The translations under genes and the position numbers were made by a program. A model generated the notes under the pieces. That model worked only from the letters and a program-made list of their open reading frames with translations, had not been told where the DNA came from and searched no databases. Shown here piece after piece: positions 1 to 4,310 of a DNA stretch of 5,544 bases (its first letter is position 1; the number at the start of each line of letters is the position of its first letter). The DNA comes from CAKRHR01 sp964423195. GTDB lineage: Bacteria; Bacillota; Clostridia; Lachnospirales; Lachnospiraceae. Location: contig CAYRDY010000116.1 in NCBI GenBank assembly GCA_964423195.1, positions 1 to 5,544 of the forward strand, read 5' to 3'.

Positions 1-61
1 CAGTCGGTAGAGCAGAGGACTGAAAATCCTCGTGTCACTGGTTCGATTCCGGTTCTGGGCA
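1..61 (+). tRNA. tRNA-Phe (GAA), 5' end cut by window edge
   Basis: The end of the D arm, the anticodon arm, the variable loop and the T arm are all visible. The anticodon stem GAGGA/TCCTC encloses the seven-base loop CTGAAAA, which gives anticodon GAA (Phe). The T arm is ACTGG-TTCGATT-CCGGT and the 3' acceptor strand is TCTGGGC with discriminator A at 61. About 12 bases (the 5' acceptor strand, the two linker bases and the first D-stem bases) lie outside the window. The bases after the discriminator are CGA, so the CCA end is not encoded and must be added after transcription. Only four bases separate it from the next tRNA, so the two are probably processed from one transcript. Confidence 0.95.
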
Positions 62-65
62 CGAC

Positions 66-138
66 GGGGTATTAGCTCAGGCGGTAGAGCACTTGACTTT
101 TAATCAAGTTGTCCGGGGTTCGAATCCCCGATGCCTCA
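66..138 (+). tRNA. tRNA-Lys (TTT)
   Basis: This is a complete 73-base cloverleaf. The acceptor stem GGGGTAT/ATGCCTC pairs over seven positions with two G-T wobbles. The D arm contains AGCTCAGGCGGTAGAGC. The anticodon stem CTTGA/TCAAG encloses CTTTTAA, giving anticodon TTT (Lys). The T arm is CCGGG-GTTCGAA-TCCCCG-like with the usual TTCGAAT loop. The discriminator is A138 and the following bases CTG show that CCA is not encoded, as for the preceding tRNA-Phe. It is the last tRNA of the array, since a terminator follows within ten bases. Confidence 0.97.
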
Positions 139-144
139 CTGAAT

Positions 145-183
145 AAGCTGTTTTGAACGCTTGATGTTTGAAACAGCTTTTTT
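145..183 (+). terminator. Intrinsic terminator of the tRNA array
   Basis: AAGCTGTTT (145-153) pairs perfectly with AAACAGCTT (171-179) around a 17-base loop, and the right arm runs into a T run (178-183). The position seven bases after tRNA-Lys and before an unrelated protein gene fits the end of the tRNA transcript. Confidence 0.85.
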
Positions 184-203
184 CTTTATAGAGATCTATC
201 TGT

Positions 204-232
204 TTGAGACGAATTTTCCTCTTTAATGATAT
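204..232 (+). promoter_or_regulatory. Candidate promoter for the exporter genes
   Basis: TTGAGA (204-209, five of six matches to the -35 consensus) is followed after 17 bases by TGATAT (227-232, three of six matches to the -10 consensus). A further -10-like TTTAAT lies at 222-227 but has no good -35 partner. It is the only reasonable sigma-A-like signal between the tRNA terminator and the first exporter gene. The weak -10 keeps the call tentative. Confidence 0.3.
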
Positions 233-268
233 CGTTGTCAGAAAAATTATTTTTTAGGAATGCGGGGC

Positions 269-1042
269 ATGTTTATGGAGGAACTGAAAAAAATTCTGAA
301 ACTGACAGCCGGCATGGGAGAGCTCTTGCTGGCGTGCGGGGCGGAGATTTCCCGTGTGGAGGATACGATGAACCGCGTGGCACTGCACTACGGGGTGACC
401 AGAAGGCAGATTTTTATTATCTCCAATGGCGTTTTTGTCAATCTGGAGAAGGGCGAAGAAGCCAAAAATGTGAGCATTCGGCATGTGCCGGCGGTCAACG
501 CCAACATCAATAAGGTGTGTGAAATTAACAGCCTCTCCCGATCGATCGAGAAGGAAAATCTGTCATTGGATGAGGCGCTGGACAGATATGAAGAGATCAA
601 AAACCGCAGGGACGTCAGCGTCGCTGTGCAGATAATTGCCTCCGGTTTCGGCGCGGCAGCGTTTTGTTATCTCTTCGGCGGAGGGCTGCGTGACTGCGCG
701 ATTGCGCTCGCGATGGGATTTGTCTTGGGCGTATTTATGATGGCGCTCCGCGACCGGAATTTTTCGAAGGTGTTGAAGCATATTATTGGCAGTTTTATTA
801 CGTCCGCAGGTTGCGCGCTGCTCTTTCGGGCCGGCATGGTTCAAAACTTGAACCCGACGATCATGGGCTCTGTCATGCCGTTGATTCCGGGCGTGGCATT
901 TACAAACGGGATTCGTGATATTGCGGACGGTGACTATATTTCAGGGGGCATTCGATTGCTGGACGCTTTGCTGACATTCATATGCATCGCGGCCGGGATG
1001 TGTATTGCGCTGCGGATATTTAATATGGGGGTGCAGCTGTGA
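269..1042 (+). CDS. Threonine/serine exporter family protein, N-terminal half (ThrE/YjjP type)
   Basis: This 257-residue integral membrane protein matches the ThrE N-terminal family (DUF1212/PF06738, YjjP-like). Members work with a small partner membrane protein to export threonine, serine or, in some species, other small acids. A soluble N-terminal part of about 110 residues carries the family hallmark GAEISRVEDT (24-33). About five hydrophobic segments follow (roughly 116-138, 142-160, 169-188, 196-212, 228-250). The conserved PLIPGVAFTNGIRDI...GDYISGG stretch is at 204-227. Three in-frame ATGs compete at 260, 269 and 275. I chose 269 because AGGAA (256-260) lies eight bases before it, whereas it abuts the ATG at 260. 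The start at 275, after GGGG, is also possible. The partner gene follows at once. The substrate cannot be fixed from sequence. Confidence 0.88.
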   Translation: MFMEELKKILKLTAGMGELLLACGAEISRVEDTMNRVALHYGVTRRQIFIISNGVFVNLEKGEEAKNVSIRHVPAVNANINKVCEINSLSRSIEKENLSLDEALDRYEEIKNRRDVSVAVQIIASGFGAAAFCYLFGGGLRDCAIALAMGFVLGVFMMALRDRNFSKVLKHIIGSFITSAGCALLFRAGMVQNLNPTIMGSVMPLIPGVAFTNGIRDIADGDYISGGIRLLDALLTFICIAAGMCIALRIFNMGVQL

Positions 1043-1094
1043 TGAATATTTATGTGAATCTGTCAGCTTGGAGGTGCGGCTGTCATGAATATTT
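1027..1094 (+). repeat. 43-base tandem duplication of the initiation region of the second exporter gene
   Basis: Bases 1027-1051 and 1070-1094 match at 22 of 25 positions with a constant offset of 43. Each copy contains a Shine-Dalgarno-like run (GGGGG or GGAGG), a GTGCxGCTGT stretch and ATGAATATT. The downstream copy supplies the real start at 1085. The upstream copy places an ATG at 1042 that shares a base with the stop of the first exporter gene (TGATG). That ATG opens a 19-codon frame ending at 1101, out of frame with and overlapping the start of the second gene. Confidence 0.75.
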
Positions 1095-1531
1095 TAGGTG
1101 AGACGATTGCCGCTTTTATAGGCACAGTGGCATTTTGCGCACTGTATAATACGCCCAAAAAACAATATTGGATATGTGGTTTGGTCGGCAGTATCGGCTG
1201 GCTCGTATATCGCGTGCCGGGACTGTGGCTGTCAAAGACGCTCACATCTTTTCTGTCAGCGGTCACAATCGTACTGCTGGCGAGGATTCTGGCCGTTGTG
1301 CGGCGGGTGCCGACAAATGTGATCGTGGTCGCCGGACTTTTTCCGATTGTGCCCGGCGCGGGGATCTATGATATGATTTACAATATCATGATCGGCAATC
1401 CGATGACAGGTCTGGTCGGCGGACTGTCCGTGCTCAAAGTTGCCGGAGCGATCGTTTTGGGCATGGTGGTCGTCTTCGCGCTGCCCAATCAGTGGTTTGT
1501 AAAGCTGCCAAAGATTTTGAAGCGTTCATAA
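1085..1531 (+). CDS. Threonine/serine exporter family protein, C-terminal half (ThrE_2/YjjB type)
   Basis: This 148-residue, almost wholly hydrophobic protein matches the small partner of split ThrE exporters (DUF3815/PF12821, YjjB-like). Four to five membrane segments are visible at roughly 5-21, 29-45, 52-72, 77-97 and 108-134. Family hallmarks are GLVGSIGWLVY (32-42), the ARILAVVRRVPTNV stretch (66-79) and GLFPIVPGAGIYD (84-96), which resembles the LIPG motif of its partner. The start at 1085 has GGAGG at 1070-1074, ten bases upstream. It lies 42 bases after the first exporter gene, so the two are almost certainly co-transcribed and their products probably form one transporter. In Corynebacterium ThrE both halves are fused in one chain. 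The spacer contains a partial duplication of this start region. Confidence 0.88.
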   Translation: MNILGETIAAFIGTVAFCALYNTPKKQYWICGLVGSIGWLVYRVPGLWLSKTLTSFLSAVTIVLLARILAVVRRVPTNVIVVAGLFPIVPGAGIYDMIYNIMIGNPMTGLVGGLSVLKVAGAIVLGMVVVFALPNQWFVKLPKILKRS

Positions 1532-1593
1532 ACGTGTTATGACAGACCGCATAAATGATGAGAAGCGCATGAGAATGCAAAAATTTGCACAAG

Positions 1594-1640
1594 ATATAGT
1601 ATTTTTGATTTTAAAAAAACTATATTTTGTGTATTTTTTT
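1594..1640 (+). terminator. AT-rich hairpin with T-rich tail, possible terminator of the exporter unit
   Basis: ATATAGT (1594-1600) pairs with ACTATAT (1619-1625). After one A-A mismatch, TTTTT (1602-1606) pairs with AAAAA (1613-1617) around the loop GATTTT. A T-rich tail (1625-1640) follows. The stem has only one GC pair, so its strength as a terminator is doubtful. It may equally be the A/T-rich upstream part of the promoter at 1666. A smaller inverted repeat, TGCAAA-AA-TTTGCA, lies just before it at 1576-1589. Confidence 0.4.
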
Positions 1641-1651
1641 AGTAGATTTTT

Positions 1652-1690
1652 GTGTAAACAGATGTTATAATATCTGCAAGAGTGTTACAC
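1652..1690 (+). promoter_or_regulatory. Extended -10 promoter inside nested inverted repeats
   Basis: TGTTATAAT (1663-1671) is a perfect extended -10 element (TG-N-TATAAT) that would start transcription near 1678. The -35 position is poor, as is common for extended -10 promoters. The -10 sits in an 18-base near palindrome (1659-1676, CAGAT...ATCTG, eight of nine pairs). A wider inverted repeat surrounds it: GTGTAAACA at 1652-1660 and TGTTACAC at 1683-1690, with one extra A in the left arm. This arrangement suggests a repressor site over the promoter, though no specific regulator can be named. Confidence 0.5.
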
Positions 1691-1709
1691 CTATAAATTT
1701 TATAAACCT

Positions 1710-1767
1710 ATGCAGAAACGGAAACGATTCATACGGCCGCGAGGCCAGGTATGAATCGTTTCTGCAT
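1710..1767 (+). promoter_or_regulatory. Long bulged hairpin in the leader of the isomerase gene
   Basis: The right arm GTATGAATCGTTTCTGCAT (1749-1767) pairs over all 19 bases with the left arm at 1710-1734, which carries one six-base bulge. The bulge results from a tandem GAAACG-GAAACG (1715-1726). The stem is topped by GGCC-GCGA-GGCC (1735-1746), a four-pair extension closed by a GNRA tetraloop, with a two-base AG bulge. Only four T follow, so termination would be weak. Each arm also contains a CG-centred GAAACGATTC-like element (1721-1730, 1753-1762), so the site could act as paired DNA operators instead of, or as well as, an RNA hairpin. Confidence 0.7.
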
Positions 1768-1803
1768 TTTAGGAAAAAATGTGAATACTTCAAAGTTTTG
1801 GAG

Positions 1804-1832
1804 TTGTCGGACGGCCAATTTTCGTGTAAAAT
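1804..1832 (+). promoter_or_regulatory. Candidate second promoter close to the isomerase gene
   Basis: TTGTCG (1804-1809, four of six) and TAAAAT (1827-1832, five of six) are separated by the ideal 17 bases. Transcription would start near 1839, leaving a leader of about 18 bases that begins just before the ribosome binding site AAGGAG. This would bypass the upstream hairpin, so the gene may have one regulated long-leader promoter and one short-leader promoter. Confidence 0.4.
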
Positions 1833-1856
1833 AAAAAGAAAAAGGAGAATATTAAG

Positions 1857-2729
1857 ATGAAGATTTTAACGAGAGACCAGTTTTCCCTGATGACATTCCC
1901 TCTGGCGGGCATATTTGGAGAGGGGATCATGCCGATACCGGAGACGATCCGGCTGGCGGAGCAGTCCGGATTATCTTATGTGGATCTGTTTAATGTCATG
2001 GATAAGGACATGCCGGTTTATGAACAGATTTTTGAGAAGTCCAGCGTCGGGGTCAAATGCTATATTTTCGGGACCTCTTTCTTTGAGGGTGAAACGGTTA
2101 TTCGTCAAAATCTGGCGCATGAGATGGAGAAGGCATCCAGATTGAAGGCATCGCTTTTTATGATCGTGGCATTTCATCCGGCGAGAGATGCCGCCGTTGC
2201 CGCATCGCTGACGCGCGAAGAGATGAAAGAAAAGATGATCAGCGGTTTTCGCATCGCCGTGGAGATGGCGAAGCCGTATGGATTAAAAGTATGTTTTGAA
2301 ACGACGCCGCAGGATGAGTCCTGCCTTTCCGGAAATGAGGACTGCCGGGAGGTTCTCGACGCGGTGCCGGGACTGGGGCTGGTCCTGGACTCAGCCAATA
2401 TGCTGCCGCACGGCGATACAACATTGGAAGCCTATGAGATGCTGAAAAAATATATTATTCATGTCCATCTCAAGGATGTCGAACTGATTGATCCGGACAA
2501 AATGCCGCCGCAGGAGATTCCGTATGAGACGGCCGCCGACGGACGGGTGATGAAGGTCGTGCCGCACGGTCAGGGCTGTATCCCTATTGCGGAACTCTGC
2601 AAACGCTTAAAAGCGGACGGTTATCGGGGCATTTACGCGATCGAATACGCGCCGCCGGAAGATCAGCCGGGTGATTATGAGGCGAATTTAAGGCAGATTG
2701 AGCGGTTCTTGTCGTATACGACGGTCTGA
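1857..2729 (+). CDS. Sugar phosphate isomerase/epimerase family protein (xylose isomerase-like TIM barrel)
   Basis: The 290-residue length and motif order fit the AP endonuclease 2/xylose isomerase-like barrel family (PF01261), which isomerises or epimerises sugars, inosose or hydroxypyruvate-type substrates with a divalent metal. Likely metal ligands sit at the ends of successive strands: Glu148 in VCFETTP, Asp178 in LVLDSANM, His204 in IHVHLKD and Glu263 in YAIEYAPP. His237 in VPHGQG occupies the usual GEG/GQG loop. AGGAG lies nine bases before the ATG. The substrate is not predictable: no kinase, dehydrogenase or sugar transporter adjoins the gene. It is preceded by the only elaborate promoter region in the window, so regulated expression by a sugar or polyol is plausible. 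A strong hairpin follows the stop. Family confidence is high, function low. Confidence 0.88.
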   Translation: MKILTRDQFSLMTFPLAGIFGEGIMPIPETIRLAEQSGLSYVDLFNVMDKDMPVYEQIFEKSSVGVKCYIFGTSFFEGETVIRQNLAHEMEKASRLKASLFMIVAFHPARDAAVAASLTREEMKEKMISGFRIAVEMAKPYGLKVCFETTPQDESCLSGNEDCREVLDAVPGLGLVLDSANMLPHGDTTLEAYEMLKKYIIHVHLKDVELIDPDKMPPQEIPYETAADGRVMKVVPHGQGCIPIAELCKRLKADGYRGIYAIEYAPPEDQPGDYEANLRQIERFLSYTTV

Positions 2730-2745
2730 TGACTTTTATTCATGA

Positions 2746-2771
2746 TCATGCGCCGACCAGACGGCGCATGA
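2746..2771 (+). terminator. Strong GC-rich hairpin after the isomerase gene, terminator-like without T run
   Basis: TCATGCGCCG (2746-2755) pairs perfectly with CGGCGCATGA (2762-2771) around the loop ACCAGA. It lies 17 bases after the stop codon. No T run follows on either strand, so it is not a classical intrinsic terminator. It may stabilise the mRNA 3' end or belong to a dispersed hairpin family. Its CGGCGCA core resembles sequences in the dut and map leaders. Confidence 0.5.
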
Positions 2772-2806
2772 CGCTTTGCAGAGAGTTTGTGGCTCAGAGC
2801 CTATGA

Positions 2807-2830
2807 CTGCACACCGCGCAAGCGGCGCAG
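2807..2830 (+). other. GNRA-capped hairpin before the MBL gene, with a 13-base sequence repeated before dut
   Basis: CTGC (2807-2810) and GCAG (2827-2830) form the base, and CCGC-GCAA-GCGG (2814-2825) forms the top with a GNRA tetraloop. The 13 bases GCAAGCGGCGCAG (2818-2830) recur exactly at 3690-3702 in the dut leader, in both cases just before purine-rich ribosome-binding sequence. A short palindrome, GGCTCAGAGCC, lies upstream at 2791-2801. Confidence 0.5.
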
Positions 2831-2860
2831 GGTGATTTGAGGAAGACAGGTGAAAAGAAA

Positions 2861-3553
2861 ATGAGTGACCAGGTCATAAGGATTGATGATCAGACATGGC
2901 GGATCGAGGACAATGGCGTGCGATGCTTTCTGCTGGCGGGCAGTGAATGGGCACTGCTTGTGGACAGCGGAATGACGCTGACAAATATCAGAGAGATCGC
3001 TGAATCCGTGACGAGCCTGCCGATCCGACTTCTGAATACACACGCGGATATGGATCATGTCTGCGGCAATGGCGGATTTGAAACTTTTTACATGCATCCG
3101 TCGGAGTACGGCAATTATTTTAGCGAACGTCCGGTGAGAGATTGCGTCATTCCTTTGTGGGACGGCGATGTGATCGATCCGGGCGGGCGGCCGCTGCGCG
3201 TGATCGGCCTGCCAGGGCATACGCCGGGGAGTATCGGTCTGCTGGACGAGTCCCGACGTGCACTTGTCGGCGGCGATCCGATTCAGGACGGCGAGATTTT
3301 TATGTTCGGCACATGGCGCAATATTCTGGCCTATAAGCACAGCCTGATGCGGCTGGAGAAATTTGCCGATATGTTTGACACGGTTTACCCGTCGCACGGG
3401 ACATTTCCGGTGCCAGCCGATATCATACCGAAACTGATCGAGGGCGCCGAAAAGATCATCAACGGAGAAATACCGTGGACGGCGGCTGAATTTATGGGAA
3501 CGCCGCTCAGGAGATACGATGTCGGCGTCGCGGCGTTTTTGTGTGACGGCTGA
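2861..3553 (+). CDS. MBL-fold metallo-hydrolase
   Basis: This 230-residue cytosolic protein has the metallo-beta-lactamase fold order (PF00753). An N-terminal strand region ends in LLVDSG (32-37). The metal motif THADMDHVCGN (60-70) is followed by GLPGHTPGS (116-124, His120), VGGDPI (136-141, Asp139) and YPSHG (176-180, His179). The usual HxHxDH reads His61-x-Asp63-x-Asp65-His66, so the second histidine is aspartate. The remaining ligands are intact, so a changed metal site is more likely than a dead enzyme. The frame is open from a TTG at 2837. ATG 2861 is preferred because AGGTGA (2848-2853) lies seven bases upstream and the protein then begins at the expected fold boundary. Relatives hydrolyse thioesters, lactones or phosphoesters, and the substrate here is unknown. 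Confidence 0.88.
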   Translation: MSDQVIRIDDQTWRIEDNGVRCFLLAGSEWALLVDSGMTLTNIREIAESVTSLPIRLLNTHADMDHVCGNGGFETFYMHPSEYGNYFSERPVRDCVIPLWDGDVIDPGGRPLRVIGLPGHTPGSIGLLDESRRALVGGDPIQDGEIFMFGTWRNILAYKHSLMRLEKFADMFDTVYPSHGTFPVPADIIPKLIEGAEKIINGEIPWTAAEFMGTPLRRYDVGVAAFLCDG

Positions 3554-3583
3554 GCGTAAAACAGCGTCGGGGAATGGACTGTG

Positions 3584-3700
3584 CCGCAAGGGTGCGGATG
3601 CGCGGATAAAATGCCGGCGTATAAGCAGTGGGGCAAGGTTACTGTAAAAAAGCCCTGTCAGCCAGATTTTATCCGTGGGGCAGCGCCAGGCAAGCGGCGC
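3584..3700 (+). other. Structured leader before dut, with alternative pairings
   Basis: The spacer between the MBL gene and dut holds several complementary segments. CCGCA-AGGG-TGCGG (3584-3597) forms a small hairpin. CGCGGATAAAAT (3601-3612) pairs with ATTTTATCCGTG (3666-3677) over 12 positions with one G-T pair. Inside, GGGC (3631-3634) can pair with GCCC (3652-3655). The same GCCC could instead pair with GGGC at 3678-3681, because GTGGGGCA occurs twice (3628-3635, 3675-3682). GCGCC (3683-3687) pairs with GGCGC (3696-3700) directly before the purine run AGAGAGG. It matches no riboswitch class I recognise. Confidence 0.45.
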
Positions 3701-3707
3701 AGAGAGG

Positions 3708-3755
3708 TTAGATGCAGATGGTGTTAGATGCAGATGGTGTTAGATACAGATGACA
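3708..3755 (+). repeat. Three tandem 16-base repeats across the dut start
   Basis: TTAGATGCAGATGGTG occurs exactly at 3708-3723 and 3724-3739, and a diverged third copy (3740-3755) contains the dut start ATG at 3750. The only good ribosome binding site, AGAGAGG (3701-3707), lies before copy one. It is therefore 42 bases from the dut ATG but 4 and 10 bases from ATGs at 3712 and 3718. Those two share a frame, encode 13 or 11 residues, and stop at TGA 3751-3753. The stop overlaps the dut start as ATGA, an arrangement typical of translational coupling. Confidence 0.85.
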
Positions 3756-4190
3756 AGAGAAACGATTAAAATTAAGTATTTTTCCGATAAAATTGAGCGG
3801 CTGAGATATATTGACGGCAAGTCAGATTGGATTGATCTGCGGGCTGCGGCGGATGTCGAGATGAAGGCGGGAGAATTTAAGCTGATCCCGCTCGGAGTCG
3901 CCATCGAGCTGCCGAAGGGTTATGAGGCGATAGAGGCGCCGCGGTCGAGCACATTCAAGAATTTTGGGATTATTCAGGTCAACAGTATAGGCATCATCGA
4001 TGAATCCTATTGCGGGGATAGTGATCAATGGCAAATGCCGGTTCTGGCGCTGCGCGACACGAAAATTTCCGTCAACGACCGCATTTGCCAGTTCAGAATT
4101 CTCGCGCATCAGCCGATGATCGAATTTGAGATTGTTGAGAAACTGGACGGCGCGGATCGCGGAGGGTTCGGGTCGACCGGCAAAAATTAA
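3750..4190 (+). CDS. dut: dUTP diphosphatase (dUTPase), trimeric type
   Basis: This enzyme hydrolyses dUTP to dUMP and pyrophosphate, keeping uracil out of DNA and supplying dUMP for thymidylate synthesis. The 146-residue length is normal for the homotrimeric family, and all five motifs are present. They are motif 1 SDWIDLRAA (25-33), motif 2 PRSSTFKNFGI (64-74), motif 3 NSIGIIDESYCGD (78-90) with catalytic Asp84 and uracil-stacking Tyr87, motif 4 RICQFRI (111-117) and motif 5 RGGFGSTGKN (137-146). The PRSST and SYCGD variants are the form I associate with clostridial and related phage enzymes. The frame is closed upstream by TAG at 3741, so ATG 3750 is the first ATG available. No Shine-Dalgarno lies at the normal distance, and initiation probably depends on the upstream mini-ORF that overlaps it by ATGA. 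Confidence 0.93.
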   Translation: MTRETIKIKYFSDKIERLRYIDGKSDWIDLRAAADVEMKAGEFKLIPLGVAIELPKGYEAIEAPRSSTFKNFGIIQVNSIGIIDESYCGDSDQWQMPVLALRDTKISVNDRICQFRILAHQPMIEFEIVEKLDGADRGGFGSTGKN

Positions 4191-4197
4191 CGGACGA

Positions 4198-4309
4198 TCA
4201 AATTTATCTTGATGGTGTGCAAGCGCGCATCAGGAAAGAGGAAAGTTTGGAAGTAGAACTTCCAAATCTACCTTGATGACGCACTAAAGTGCGTCAGGAA
4301 AGGGGAAAT
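4198..4309 (+). repeat. Duplicated hairpin and ribosome-binding module before map
   Basis: Bases 4198-4245 and 4262-4309 align without gaps at a constant offset of 64, with 34 of 48 identical. The flanks match at 28 of 33 positions; the 15-base centres differ at nine. Both centres still fold into an 8-bp hairpin: 4213-4220 with 4225-4232 (loop AAGC) and 4277-4284 with 4289-4296 (loop TAAA). Pairs T-A to C-G and G-C to A-T have changed on both sides, and two G-T pairs have become A-T and C-G. Each hairpin is followed by AGGAAAGRGGAAA. The upstream copy has TTG 4247 exactly where the downstream copy has the map ATG. That TTG opens a nine-codon frame (MEVELPNLP) ending at TGA 4274-4276. Confidence 0.85.
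4246..4271 (+). other. Hairpin between the two map leader modules
   Basis: TTTGGAAGT (4246-4254) pairs perfectly with ACTTCCAAA (4258-4266) around a three-base AGA loop. An alternative pairing, GTAGA (4253-4257) with TCTAC (4267-4271), uses overlapping bases and excludes the first. The upstream mini-ORF of the leader runs through both, so a ribosome translating it would disrupt them. Confidence 0.55.
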
Positions 4310-4310
4310 C

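Noticed and set aside
226..513. 95-codon plus-strand frame overlapping the first exporter gene
   Set aside because: It overlaps the ThrE-type gene in another frame. Only the latter shows conserved family motifs.
1031..1101. Frameshifted single ThrE gene instead of two genes
   Set aside because: The second gene has its own strong ribosome binding site and start, both products have normal lengths for the split YjjP/YjjB-type family, and separate genes are common in bacteria.
1721..1734. Catabolite-responsive element (cre) in the left arm of the leader hairpin
   Set aside because: Compared with TGWAANCGNTNWCA, the flanking positions fail on both sides and only the central AANCGNT fits. A generic CG-centred operator is as far as the sequence goes.
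1627..1860. 77-codon open frame from TTG ahead of the isomerase gene, overlapping its start by ATGA
   Set aside because: It runs through the AT-rich spacer, the promoter and both arms of the hairpin, has no ribosome binding site, and its translation shows no recognisable protein character.
2801..3589. 262-codon open frame on the minus strand
   Set aside because: It is an antisense shadow of the MBL gene, whose frame carries all the metal-ligand motifs. The minus-strand translation has no recognisable domain and no ribosome binding site was found.
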